Positions 32,183-39,798 are shown, counted from the stretch's first letter. The stretch: 44,733 nucleotides of DNA from a virus (IMGVR_UViG_3300007539_000041:1-44733), one strand, 5' to 3'. The notes: generated by a model not told the origin, from the sequence alone. Numbers and translations: made by a program.

Positions 32183-32534
32183 TACTCTCAGTCTCCTTCA
32201 TTCCCAAATAGTCTGCTTTGTATCTTAGATACTGAAAACCGTCCAAAATAGTGTCTTTTATTATTTCTTCATCAAGTTCATTTTCAGCAACGCCAAAAAT
32301 TATTCTTGTCCCTTGATAACAGTTAAGGAGATTAGCCTGTTCTTCTTCTATGTTTTCAACAATAACAACAACTCGTTCCTTTCTTATTTCAGTGGCATGA
32401 ACAATTCTAAAAAAGAGTCCACGATTAACTATTTCAATCTCTTCTTGGCTTGGATTACCAAATATAAAAAAGGTGAAAGTTCTCACCTTTTCAAACTTAG
32501 CAAGTAGTTCATTTAGTTCTGGATATATAAACAT
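32175..32534 (-). CDS. Small alpha/beta protein, unknown (119 aa)
   Basis: The ATG lies two bases after the histone-fold stop, with AAGGATTGA upstream. The sequence shows an alternating strand/helix layout (TFTFFIFGN, RVVVIVENIEE, TRIIFGVAEN) suggesting a small Rossmann-like or ACT-like fold. No catalytic motif is seen. It overlaps the next gene by 8 bases. Confidence 0.5.
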   Translation of the reverse strand: MFIYPELNELLAKFEKVRTFTFFIFGNPSQEEIEIVNRGLFFRIVHATEIRKERVVVIVENIEEEQANLLNCYQGTRIIFGVAENELDEEIIKDTILDGFQYLRYKADYLGMKETESNV

Positions 32535-32538
32535 CTAA

Positions 32539-32991
32539 TCAATCCTTGATGTATTTTTCGTTGGCTTTCCAATAACCAGCAACTCTTTCATTTGTTTCAA
32601 GCCAGTGAATATGGGCGGCAGTGATTCGGGCATCGCCTCGCTCCAATGCGTTTTGTTCGGCATTTGTTATCACATTTGCGATAGCGGTTTCTGCCCATTC
32701 ATAGAGAAAGTTCTTTGCAGTTCTTGAAATCTGCAAGTCTGTATTTTCTTTCATTATGCTTGTGAGGTTTAATTTGCTTCGTGTGCGAGGCCTAATGACT
32801 ACTGGTTTTTCGGGAGTAATTAATTTACCATCTGCCATGTACGGGCATTCCCTTACAGGGATTTTTGTTGGTCGCCCTTGGTCATGTAAAACATTCTTAA
32901 GGTGAGCAATCTCCTGTTCAATTTTGATGCAACGATAGGTATTTCTTTTCCCGTTATTTACGATAATGGTCAATCCACCAACTTCAATCAT
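32539..32991 (-). CDS. Histone-fold protein with N-terminal extension (150 aa)
   Basis: The C-terminal 60 residues have the helix-strand-helix-strand-helix layout of an archaeal histone: LTSIMKEN (helix 1), NTDLQIS loop, RTAKNFLYEWAETAIANVIT to NALERGD (long helix 2), ARIT and AAHIHWLE (helix 3). 'RxSxxA...fl...a..i...A...A...gR.ri....I' spacing is right. The N-terminal 70 residues are an extra domain with a coiled segment and a basic RPRTRSKLN linker. It could compact viral DNA or modulate transcription. It overlaps the ligase stop (ATGA), with GGAGG upstream. Confidence 0.6.
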   Translation of the reverse strand: MIEVGGLTIIVNNGKRNTYRCIKIEQEIAHLKNVLHDQGRPTKIPVRECPYMADGKLITPEKPVVIRPRTRSKLNLTSIMKENTDLQISRTAKNFLYEWAETAIANVITNAEQNALERGDARITAAHIHWLETNERVAGYWKANEKYIKD

Positions 32992-34532
32992 TCCATAGCC
33001 TCCAAGTCTTTGAGCGTATTAATGTCCGAAACAAATTTATCATCACGAATACGCTTACATCGTGGGAAGCGCAGACCGATGTTGTTTGCCGTATCTCTTG
33101 AAATCAAGTCTGCTCTTACTTCAAGAACAACAACAGGATTTACATTGTAGGAATTACCTTCATAGGAAACAATATTTCTTCGTAGGGTGTTGGTCAATGA
33201 AATTAAATCCATATCGCTGAATCCTGTTCCGACATATCCGATGCTTTGAAAACCATCATCCGTGGCCACAGCCATTTCAAATGTGGCAAAGACATTTGAT
33301 TTCTTTCCTTCACCGTATTGGGCTGAAAGAACCACCACATCAAGTTCAATCAAAGGTGGCTTGTATTTTGCCCAACCCTTTGAGCGCTTACCTGCTTCAT
33401 ATGGAAGAGAAGCGTCTTTAACAATAATTCCTTCAAATCCTTCGCTAATTGCGACATTGTAGAAAGCCATCACATCTCCATCTTCGGGCATTCGTTGTGC
33501 TTGGTCAGGGTTGTCCTTAAATCGTTCAAGGCGTTGGTCATAGCGCAAGCCCATAATCGTCTCGCCAGCCCACTTTAAACAATCAAAAATGACCCATTTC
33601 ACCTTAACCCTTTCCATGGCTTCTTCAACATTCTTTGAATGAACACGGGTTCCCATCCGTTTGTGTTCGGCAGGAGAACCGTCTTCATTGATGGGGTAAA
33701 TCTCTCCATCAAAAATCACATTATCCACTTCATAATTGCGAACAATTTCTGCAACATCTGGGAATTGCTTTGAAACAATTTTGCCTTTCCGATTGAAAAT
33801 AATAACAGATTCACCTTCTTTGTGAATTTGATAACGGTTTCCATCGTATTTGAAATCAACAATTTTATTTGCCGGCCACTTATTCATAGGCAAATCTTGT
33901 GCAAGCATGGGTTTAACAAAACTACCATGACTTAGAGTAGTCGGGGGCTTCTCTCCCATGTCGTAGTATTGTGAAACAATATCAACTGAGTTGAAATTCA
34001 AATCTCTTTTGACATCTGTAATTTTCTTGAGATAATACGAAGCCATGATTTTCTCAACGGTTCCCCGATTGATTCCGTTCCGTGGTTTTCGCAACCAATA
34101 GCGAACAAACCAACGGCGTTCATTTGCTGACATATTCAGCATGGCCTGTTGAATCATCCGATATTCCTTTGAATCAAATTTACCACAATTCAATTCTAAA
34201 AGGCGATGCACATAATTCAGCGTGTATTTCTTTTGTGTCTCTGCGGAAGGGTCTAACTGATAGACGACCTCCCCTAAATCATTGTGTAGATACAATTCGT
34301 TATCTATCTCATCATCAAACATATTAAAAATGCTTGAAATCCATTTCTTTGCTTTAGCCAATGCGATGCTATTTGCTTTCAAAGAGTCTTTATTCAAGAT
34401 AGATAAAGCAGTTCGCCTTGGGCTGGTTTGAGTATTAAAACTCGCCATTCCCTCGGAAAACATTTTTATCGTTTGTGTCGGCTTCAATCTGTCCGTTGCT
34501 TGTAGTAGTCTCGCTAAGTTCGTCCATGTCAT
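32988..34532 (-). CDS. lig: ATP-dependent DNA ligase (514 aa)
   Basis: Adenylation motif I is VDFKYDGNRYQIH with Lys228. Motif III reads VIFDGEIYP (about 272-280), motif IV EGIIVKDAS, and motif V RSKGWAKYKP. The N-terminal 200 residues are the DNA-binding helical domain (including WFVRYWLRKPRNGI) and the C-terminus is the OB domain (VVVLEVRADLISRD). The start at 34532 has AAGGAG 10 bases upstream; a start at 34448 would remove part of the N-domain. It seals Okazaki fragments. Length is a little below archaeal ligases (about 560-600). Confidence 0.9.
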   Translation of the reverse strand: MTWTNLARLLQATDRLKPTQTIKMFSEGMASFNTQTSPRRTALSILNKDSLKANSIALAKAKKWISSIFNMFDDEIDNELYLHNDLGEVVYQLDPSAETQKKYTLNYVHRLLELNCGKFDSKEYRMIQQAMLNMSANERRWFVRYWLRKPRNGINRGTVEKIMASYYLKKITDVKRDLNFNSVDIVSQYYDMGEKPPTTLSHGSFVKPMLAQDLPMNKWPANKIVDFKYDGNRYQIHKEGESVIIFNRKGKIVSKQFPDVAEIVRNYEVDNVIFDGEIYPINEDGSPAEHKRMGTRVHSKNVEEAMERVKVKWVIFDCLKWAGETIMGLRYDQRLERFKDNPDQAQRMPEDGDVMAFYNVAISEGFEGIIVKDASLPYEAGKRSKGWAKYKPPLIELDVVVLSAQYGEGKKSNVFATFEMAVATDDGFQSIGYVGTGFSDMDLISLTNTLRRNIVSYEGNSYNVNPVVVLEVRADLISRDTANNIGLRFPRCKRIRDDKFVSDINTLKDLEAME

Positions 34533-34662
34533 TCGTAATCATCTCCTTGTTATTGTGTATTTCTTTTATCAGTTGTTTTAGAAGGGTACTGATTCTTCCT
34601 TCGTGTTTTTCCGAGTATTGCCACATGGCTCTCGCCAAATAGTTCCAATCACTCTTCTTCAT
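34435..34662 (-). CDS. Small protein overlapping the ligase start (75 aa)
   Basis: ATG at 34662 lies inside the end of the upstream gene. The product starts MKKSDWNYLARAMWQYSEKH and is helical, then becomes polar and acidic (SNGQIEADTNDKN) where it overlaps the ligase gene by about 98 bases in another frame. No domain is recognised. The overprinted tail is probably disordered. Confidence 0.45.
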   Translation of the reverse strand: MKKSDWNYLARAMWQYSEKHEGRISTLLKQLIKEIHNNKEMITNDMDELSETTTSNGQIEADTNDKNVFRGNGEF

Positions 34663-34999
34663 TTGTTTCCACATCCAATGTAGATAGTAGGCGCACAAAA
34701 TTAATCATCATATTGTGCGCCAATTGTGCTTCTTGTTCTCTGTTTCTTTCAAGAAGTCTTTGGGCAAGGTGCATCAAAGACGCTTGAGTGATAGAAGGGG
34801 CTACCTTTGCTAAAGAACCGTTTCCATGTATTTCCCAAAAGCAAACGAAAGTCGCTCTTGTGTAAAAACCAGCATTTGCTGATTCATTGTAGCCCATGTT
34901 AAACATGTCCAAAAAGTGGCCTTCAAGGTTCTTCTTTTGCTTCTTTGCCCACTTCTCAAAGCGTTGGTCATTGGTTGCTATACGGTACAAAATTTCCAT
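34649..34999 (-). CDS. Helical protein, unknown (116 aa)
   Basis: ATG at 34999 overlaps the upstream stop (TAATG) and has GGAGGAAG upstream, so it is favoured over 35023. The protein is mostly helical with basic N-terminal part (QRFEKWAKKQKKNLEGHF) and a C-terminal helical pair (LMHLAQRLLERNREQEAQLA, then NMMINFVRLL). No signature is recognised. Confidence 0.5.
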   Translation of the reverse strand: MEILYRIATNDQRFEKWAKKQKKNLEGHFLDMFNMGYNESANAGFYTRATFVCFWEIHGNGSLAKVAPSITQASLMHLAQRLLERNREQEAQLAHNMMINFVRLLSTLDVETNEEE

Positions 35000-35283
35000 T
35001 ATTCTTCCTCCTCTAAATTCCAACTTGCATTTCTCAATGCTTCAAATAGAGCAACCCTAAATCGGTTGTAGGCATTTTCAACATTCTCCTTTTGGATTCG
35101 TGTTCCACGGCCACCAAGAGGCGGCATGGATTGTTCAACGAATAATAAAAACTCATCAAGAATTTGCCCACAATAACGGTTGGCTCTACCAACTGCTTCA
35201 TAGGTGATACTTCTTCCTTTACAACCATTTTTGATGGCCGCTTCTCTCATCGCTTGCTCAGTGTGTTTCTTAACTGTCTTCAT
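34999..35283 (-). CDS. Small helical protein, possible second histone fold (94 aa)
   Basis: The layout is helix (VKKHTEQAMREAAIKNG), short basic loop (KGRSITYEA), long helix (VGRANRYCGQILDEFLLFVE), then loop GGRGTRIQKEN and helix VENAYNRFRVALF. This order and the 'gR.tRI..e.v..A' turn resemble histone-fold proteins of the NF-Y/TAF kind. It is less convincing than the protein at 32539. The start overlaps the PC4-like stop region. Confidence 0.45.
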   Translation of the reverse strand: MKTVKKHTEQAMREAAIKNGCKGRSITYEAVGRANRYCGQILDEFLLFVEQSMPPLGGRGTRIQKENVENAYNRFRVALFEALRNASWNLEEEE

Positions 35284-35476
35284 CTAACTCTCTCCTTAAT
35301 ATTTCATACAGCATTTTCGCTTCTTCAATGTTTAAGCGAATGCCTTTTCTTGTCGGTTTATCGTTTTGAAACCAACGAATGTCAAGCACTTCAATGTTCC
35401 AATACATTCCACGCTTGACAATGATTTCATCCTTTTCGTTTCGGATAATTCTTCCTGTAATTTGTAAATCCGTCAA
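35270..35476 (-). CDS. PC4-like transcriptional coactivator / ssDNA-binding protein (68 aa)
   Basis: A TTG start at 35476 overlapping the upstream stop (TTGA) with GGGGTGG upstream is preferred; a GTG at 35485 is the alternative. The sequence contains YWNIEVLDIRWFQNDKP and TRKGIRLNIEEAKMLYEILR, matching the PC4 fold in which 'vDIRew...pgrKGIsLtxeqwxxL' is the signature. PC4-like proteins bind single-stranded DNA and modulate promoter opening, which fits beside a viral TFB and histone-like protein. Confidence 0.65.
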   Translation of the reverse strand: MTDLQITGRIIRNEKDEIIVKRGMYWNIEVLDIRWFQNDKPTRKGIRLNIEEAKMLYEILRRELDEDS

Positions 35477-35868
35477 TTCATCCACCCCTGTTTAAATTTG
35501 TCAAGTTCTTGTTTTGAGGTAAAGTATCTCGGCGTATCTAAATCATCTAAACGATTTACAATCCAACAGGCCCCACCAAGAGAAGAAATTTGAACAACTT
35601 CATATTGGCCTTGATTTACTTCAAGGACTTCAATGGTGTTCACTTCCGGCGTTAAGCCATACTTCTTGGTTAATTCCGAGGCAACTGTTCTAATGTTCTC
35701 CGCCACATATTTGATGATGTGCGCTCTTTGAATTGGTATTTTGGGAGCAACATCAATCTTTAATGAGCCTGTCATTTTACAGACATGGCATTTATTTCCC
35801 TCACAAATAGGGCATTTAATTTGAGCCTTATGTGGTGCGGGTAAAACAACTGTTATGGCCTTCTTCAA
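35473..35868 (-). CDS. Zn-knuckle protein (131 aa, TTG start)
   Basis: The start is TTG at 35868 overlapping the upstream stop (TTGA), with GGGGTGG 5 bases before it. CPICEGNKCHVC gives Cys19, 22, 27 and 30, a compact zinc knuckle. The rest is a helical-plus-beta domain (AHIIKYVAENIRTVASELTK, then YEVVQISSLGGACW). No family is recognised. It may bind nucleic acid. Confidence 0.55.
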   Translation of the reverse strand: MKKAITVVLPAPHKAQIKCPICEGNKCHVCKMTGSLKIDVAPKIPIQRAHIIKYVAENIRTVASELTKKYGLTPEVNTIEVLEVNQGQYEVVQISSLGGACWIVNRLDDLDTPRYFTSKQELDKFKQGWMN

Positions 35869-35984
35869 TCAGTCCACCCCATGATTTTATTGACTCTTTC
35901 TTGAAGTATCTTGGAAACATCGGGCCTTCCCATCGTTGAAATGATGGCCATAGCATCATTAATTACGGCTATTAGCGTGTCCAT
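35865..35984 (-). CDS. Helical microprotein (39 aa)
   Basis: ATG at 35984 has GGAGGAAT 6 bases upstream. The peptide MDTLIAVINDAMAIISTMGR then PDVSKILQERVNKIMGWTD forms two short helices. It ends in TGA overlapping the TTG start of the next gene. No function can be assigned. Confidence 0.5.
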   Translation of the reverse strand: MDTLIAVINDAMAIISTMGRPDVSKILQERVNKIMGWTD

Positions 35985-35986
35985 GT

Positions 35987-37471
35987 TTATTCCTCCACCA
36001 ATACTGCAACTTCTGTTGAATAGAACAACTGTGCAATTGACATAGCGGCAAGAAGACTATTCTTGGCAACCTTTACTGGGTCAAAGACTCCTTCTTCTTC
36101 CAAGTTAGCCATTTTGCCACTTAATGCATTAAAGCCCATAGGATATTCTTCGGGAGGAACGGGGGATAGATTACTATTCTCAAAGAGGGCTTCGTAGGGT
36201 GCGCTCATAGCGTCCTTGAACCAATTTGGTGCATCAATTCTTTGAGAAACTTCCATCAAAGCACGACCCCCACCAACAACAATACCTTCTTCTAAAGCCG
36301 CCTTTGTTGCATTCAAAGCATCGTCAAGGCGTTCTTTCTTCTCAAGCATTTCAATTGAAGAAGAAGCACCGACTTTGATTGTGGCTACCTTTCCACGAAG
36401 GCGAACAATACGGGACTTTAGGCGAGCCGCTTCAAAACCTTCCATTGATTTGACTTGTTCTTTCAAGTAGTCAATTCGGTTAAGTGTGTTGCCTTTGCCA
36501 CCAATCAAAACGGTTCTTTCCTTTGAAATAATAATGCGCTCGCATTCTGCTAAATCACCCTTGACAAATTGAGAGGCACTATCCTTGCTTTCTTCGGTGA
36601 AGACTTTACCGCCCATCAAACATTGAATGTCTCCTAATTCATCCAATTGTTGGTCGCCAAAGTTAGGCGCAAGAACAACCGCACATTCCACGGTTTTATT
36701 GATGATATTTGCCAGTAGATTATTCAATGCTGAACCATCCATCCCTTTACAGAAGATAACCAACGGTCTGCTTTGATTAGCGGCATATTCCAACAGCCCG
36801 ATAATGTCCTTGAAGTTTCGGAATTTCATGTTTGACATGAACACCAAAGGATTCTCAAATACGGCTTTACCGTTTGGTTGGTTTGCCATCAAGTGGCTGA
36901 TGTAGCCTTCGGGAATCTGCATTCCTTCTCGCACAATTAATTCGGTAATATGGGTTTTTGATTCTTCAACAGTCAAAGCACCTTCACGCCCTACTTCTTC
37001 AATTCCTGCTTGAATCAAAACACCAAGGTTTGGGTCATTGTTTGCCGCAATTGTAGCGACATTGAGAATATCATCATCCTCAATTTTGATTGACAATTCA
37101 TCCAAACCTTGAAGCATTTTTACCTTCAAGTCGTCAAGAGTTTCATAGAACTTGTGAGCGTTCATCTCAGGCAATTGAGAAATCTTGGTGCAAAGCATTC
37201 TCGCAAGAATACAAGCCGTTGTGGTTCCGTCTCCCGAACCTTCTTGTGCTTTACTTGCTAGATTTTGAACCAATTGCACACCCATTTGAACATAAGGGTC
37301 TTCGTGAGAAATGTATTTGGTAATGGTCACCCCGTCATTAATCACAATTGGAGGGTTGTTTTGTAGAATAACAGTTTTGGCTTGAGGCCCAAGTGTTGGC
37401 TGAACGGTATCAGCCACCAAGTTAATTCCCTGCAATAGTTTCTGCTTTACTTCTTCTCCGTTGATAATCAT
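35987..37471 (-). CDS. groEL: Group I chaperonin, GroEL-like (494 aa)
   Basis: Hallmarks are clear: LGPQAKTVIL, VINDGVTITKYI, DGTTTACILARM, the apical-domain GYISHLMANQ, FGDQQLDELGDIQCLMGG, then RLDDALNATKAALEEGIVVGGG and a nucleotide-binding C-terminal DPVKVAKNSLLAAM segment. This is group I (GroEL), not the archaeal group II thermosome. It is about 50 residues shorter than bacterial GroEL and lacks the GGM tail. It forms an ATGA overlap with the GroES-like gene. It likely folds capsid or tail proteins in an archaeal host. Confidence 0.9.
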   Translation of the reverse strand: MIINGEEVKQKLLQGINLVADTVQPTLGPQAKTVILQNNPPIVINDGVTITKYISHEDPYVQMGVQLVQNLASKAQEGSGDGTTTACILARMLCTKISQLPEMNAHKFYETLDDLKVKMLQGLDELSIKIEDDDILNVATIAANNDPNLGVLIQAGIEEVGREGALTVEESKTHITELIVREGMQIPEGYISHLMANQPNGKAVFENPLVFMSNMKFRNFKDIIGLLEYAANQSRPLVIFCKGMDGSALNNLLANIINKTVECAVVLAPNFGDQQLDELGDIQCLMGGKVFTEESKDSASQFVKGDLAECERIIISKERTVLIGGKGNTLNRIDYLKEQVKSMEGFEAARLKSRIVRLRGKVATIKVGASSSIEMLEKKERLDDALNATKAALEEGIVVGGGRALMEVSQRIDAPNWFKDAMSAPYEALFENSNLSPVPPEEYPMGFNALSGKMANLEEEGVFDPVKVAKNSLLAAMSIAQLFYSTEVAVLVEE

Positions 37472-37683
37472 TCAACCACCGCCATAACCATTTCATAGGG
37501 TACGAATTTGTAGCCATCATATTCTTGAATTGTTTTTGCCATAGAGAAAATAATAGTTTTCCCAACGAGGTTTTCATCACAAGCACAGGACAATACTTTG
37601 CCCAGATTGTTCTCTTTCATGGTGATAATACCATGACTTTGAACTTCTTGCTCAACAATCACAAAATTATTCATGGCCTTCAT
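37468..37683 (-). CDS. groES: Minimal GroES-like co-chaperonin (71 aa)
   Basis: ATG at 37683 overlaps the previous stop and has GGAGGAAG upstream. The strand order FVIVEQEV, GIITMKENNLGKVLSCA, VGKTIIFS and the ending VPYEMVMAVVE matches GroES, where the last is like 'DILAVVE'. The mobile loop that contacts GroEL is reduced but keeps a GIIT (IVL-like) hydrophobic core. GroES is normally about 95-100 residues, so this is a stripped version without roof loop. Adjacency to GroEL is decisive for the call. Confidence 0.8.
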   Translation of the reverse strand: MKAMNNFVIVEQEVQSHGIITMKENNLGKVLSCACDENLVGKTIIFSMAKTIQEYDGYKFVPYEMVMAVVE

Positions 37684-37997
37684 TCTTCTTCCTCCGAAGG
37701 AAGTGCAATCCATCCACGGCGAGTATTTGAAATCCAAGTATAAACATGAGTCTTGTAAAACTCTTTCAATTTCTTATCTCTTTCAGTCTTCTTTGACTTA
37801 GCCCATTGAATGCCCTTTTCTGTTTTTTGTTCATTCTTATCATTCGGGTGGTTCTTCATGTGGCGTTCCTTTCTTTCCGTCATAGGCATAGACTCATAGT
37901 AATGATTAGGCCTATCAGGGTATTTTGCCGCAGTATCTAATCCACTTTTAATGGACTTGTATGTTTGTTTTGACGATGTAAATTCTTTCTTCTTCAT
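37680..37997 (-). CDS. Basic lysine-rich protein, unknown (105 aa)
   Basis: The ATG overlaps the JAMM gene stop (ATGA). The sequence is highly basic and polar (KNHPNDKNEQKTEKGIQWAK, then KKTERDKKLKEFYKTHVY), ending in a WISNTRRGWIALPSEEEE strand. A basic C-terminal part might bind nucleic acid. No domain is recognised. Confidence 0.5.
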   Translation of the reverse strand: MKKKEFTSSKQTYKSIKSGLDTAAKYPDRPNHYYESMPMTERKERHMKNHPNDKNEQKTEKGIQWAKSKKTERDKKLKEFYKTHVYTWISNTRRGWIALPSEEEE

Positions 37998-38566
37998 TCT
38001 TCTTCACCTCTTGGTCTTTGTTGTGTTTGTTCCGGTTCTCCATTCTCATAGATTTCCAGTTCGTTTTTATTGTGCTTGCTCCAAAAGCCATAGTGTCCTT
38101 TCGTGGACATAAAACTCCCAAGAACATATGCACAATTCATATGTTCTTCCCAAATGTTGATTGTTCTCCAATCCGTTCCGCTAAAATATGCGGCTCCAAA
38201 TGGGTGAGTGTGAATCCAGCACTTGATAGGTAATTTCATTCCAATAAGTGTGGATGGGTCAATAGTCAAGTAATCAACATATCCTGCTGTTCCCGTAGAA
38301 ACATAGATGTTATTCTTTGAATCAATAACCGCTTGGACTTCCAAGTGAGGAAGTATGTTTGATGAAGCATACCAAATAGCATCATGTAAAGCCAACGAAT
38401 GTTCAGCATCTTGAACAACAGTAAAGTCTTCCCAACCCACTGTTGATGTTGCTTCCATCAAACATTTATTCCATGTTTCTTCAACATGACGACACGCTTC
38501 AATTCTTGCTTCTTCCAATTCCTTTCTTTTTTGCACGATTATTTTTGCTCTTTCTTCATTATTCAT
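37994..38566 (-). CDS. JAMM/MPN (JAB) metalloprotease (190 aa)
   Basis: The HxHx7SxxD motif is complete: HTHPFGAAYFSGTD (His119, His121, Ser129, Asp132), with an upstream Glu in HLEVQAVI as catalytic base. This is the zinc isopeptidase fold that removes ubiquitin-like proteins. An N-terminal basic coiled helix (IVQKRKELEEARIEACRHV) precedes it. ATG at 38566 with GAGGTG upstream is preferred over the GTG at 38575. Together with the E1-like gene it forms a possible ubiquitin-like system. A tail-assembly JAB role is less likely because it lies outside the structural block. Confidence 0.75.
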   Translation of the reverse strand: MNNEERAKIIVQKRKELEEARIEACRHVEETWNKCLMEATSTVGWEDFTVVQDAEHSLALHDAIWYASSNILPHLEVQAVIDSKNNIYVSTGTAGYVDYLTIDPSTLIGMKLPIKCWIHTHPFGAAYFSGTDWRTINIWEEHMNCAYVLGSFMSTKGHYGFWSKHNKNELEIYENGEPEQTQQRPRGEEE

Positions 38567-39053
38567 TTGTTTCACCTCTTAGGCGCATCAACTTATCGTT
38601 GAGTTTGTTCATTTTAGCGATTATACGCTTCTCCTTACGGCTTGAAGGAATCTTGGGTATGTAAGGTTCCTTTCGTTCTCGGACGGTCATAGCGGCCTTC
38701 CTAACAAGTTCTATGTGGGTCAGTTCTGTGCTGTCAATCAGTTGCTCAAGACGACCAGCACATTCAGCATAACTACAATTAAACCATTGTCGCACTTCAT
38801 CAATACTCATGTCATAGAAATTAACCAGCAAGAATAAATCTTTCTTCGCATCCCAATCCGATGAAGTTTGAGTTTCTTCAACAATAACTTTAGTTTGTTG
38901 TAGTTTCTTCCATTTCATTTTTGTTGCGTGTGCTGAACGCTTATTTCCAGAAACGGATTCAACCGCATAAGCGACTGATTCAAATTCAGTCGCATTGGTA
39001 ATCTTCAACAATAATTCCTCTTCTTCCTTTGTCCATTTTATTCCTCGGCTCAT
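38559..39053 (-). CDS. Myb/SANT-like tandem helix DNA-binding protein (164 aa)
   Basis: The N-terminal part IKWTKEEEELLLKITNA with SVSGNKRSAHATKMKWKKL resembles a Myb/SANT repeat (W..EE..LL...). A second one is DWDAKKDLFLLVNFYDMSI then VRQWFNCSYAECAGRLEQL. The C-terminus is basic (SRKEKRIIAKMNKL). It could be a viral regulator of transcription. It lies between the E1-like and JAMM genes with ATGA overlaps. Confidence 0.55.
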   Translation of the reverse strand: MSRGIKWTKEEEELLLKITNATEFESVAYAVESVSGNKRSAHATKMKWKKLQQTKVIVEETQTSSDWDAKKDLFLLVNFYDMSIDEVRQWFNCSYAECAGRLEQLIDSTELTHIELVRKAAMTVRERKEPYIPKIPSSRKEKRIIAKMNKLNDKLMRLRGETNE

Positions 39054-39607
39054 ACATTCACCACCATATATTCTCTAACTTCTTCGCCGTTAAACCAGCG
39101 TTGAATCCATTGTGCGCCCAATCCTGCAATTGCGACTTGCATGTAATGAACGCCTTTATTTGTTCCATCCCATGAATCTCCTTGACAACTAAAAGAACCT
39201 TCTTCTCCGGCTAAAAGCATATCATACATCTTCGGGTCTGCTTTATGACTCACAAGTGCGGCGTTCCTACCTTGCGCCCGTAAGTCAAGCCACTTAACAT
39301 TTGTGTTGTAAAGGGTTCGTCGCAACCCGATGTTATCAACACAACAAATAACCAAATCAAATCCTTTCATTTGTGATTCTGCAAGAATAGGATAGGGACT
39401 CATATGAACAACAGACCCATACTCGTCTCTCATCACGCTTGCTTTGTTTTGCCCAATGTGTCCTTTCTTGAAATTTTGGTATGACATATTCTTTTTCTCT
39501 ACCTTATCTGGGTCGGAAACTGAAATGTTATACAACCCTGCTCTGTGTAGAATAGGAATTAGAAAACTTCCAATTCCACCTGCTCCAATTACTAATACCT
39601 TTCTCAT
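39050..39607 (-). CDS. ThiF/E1-like adenylyltransferase (185 aa)
   Basis: ATG at 39607 overlaps the upstream stop (TAATG), with GGAGG 9 bases before, so it is chosen over starts at 39670 and 39616. The Rossmann motif VIGAGGIGSF (8-13) and SDPDKVEKKNMSYQNF (Asp32, Asp34, Asn40) match the E1/ThiF/MoeB fold that adenylates the C-terminus of a ubiquitin-like protein. The usual Arg of NxxRQ is Tyr. Only one candidate Cys remains (GSFSCQGD), so CxxC zinc pairs are missing. No ubiquitin-like partner is visible nearby. Confidence 0.75.
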   Translation of the reverse strand: MRKVLVIGAGGIGSFLIPILHRAGLYNISVSDPDKVEKKNMSYQNFKKGHIGQNKASVMRDEYGSVVHMSPYPILAESQMKGFDLVICCVDNIGLRRTLYNTNVKWLDLRAQGRNAALVSHKADPKMYDMLLAGEEGSFSCQGDSWDGTNKGVHYMQVAIAGLGAQWIQRWFNGEEVREYMVVNV

Positions 39608-39786
39608 TATTCCCATCCTCCATTTTCTATTGTGTATTTTATTGTTTCTAAATCCCAAATCTTTTGACATTCAAGACATTCTGCTGTTTTATCTGTTGGT
39701 TTCCATTGAACCACCGTTGGATGGTCGCCAAAATGAACATCAGCGCAAAGGCAACTAAAGCCCAAAATTAATTTATCTTCTCTCAT
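39607..39786 (-). CDS. Zn-binding microprotein (59 aa)
   Basis: ATG at 39786 has GGAGGAAT upstream, and its TAA forms TAATG with the E1-like start. Two CxC/CxxC-type pairs (SCLCADVH and AECLECQKIW) flank a beta segment with His residues, suggesting a zinc ribbon. The start and stop overlaps make it a real gene although very short. Function unknown; the coupling suggests it acts with the E1-like enzyme. Confidence 0.55.
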   Translation of the reverse strand: MREDKLILGFSCLCADVHFGDHPTVVQWKPTDKTAECLECQKIWDLETIKYTIENGGWE

Positions 39787-39798
39787 ATTTATTCCTCC

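Noticed and set aside
37994-38566. Tail-assembly JAB protease (gpK-like)
   Set aside because: It lies in the replication/transcription block on the opposite strand from the tail genes and next to an E1-like gene, so a ubiquitin-like role is more likely.
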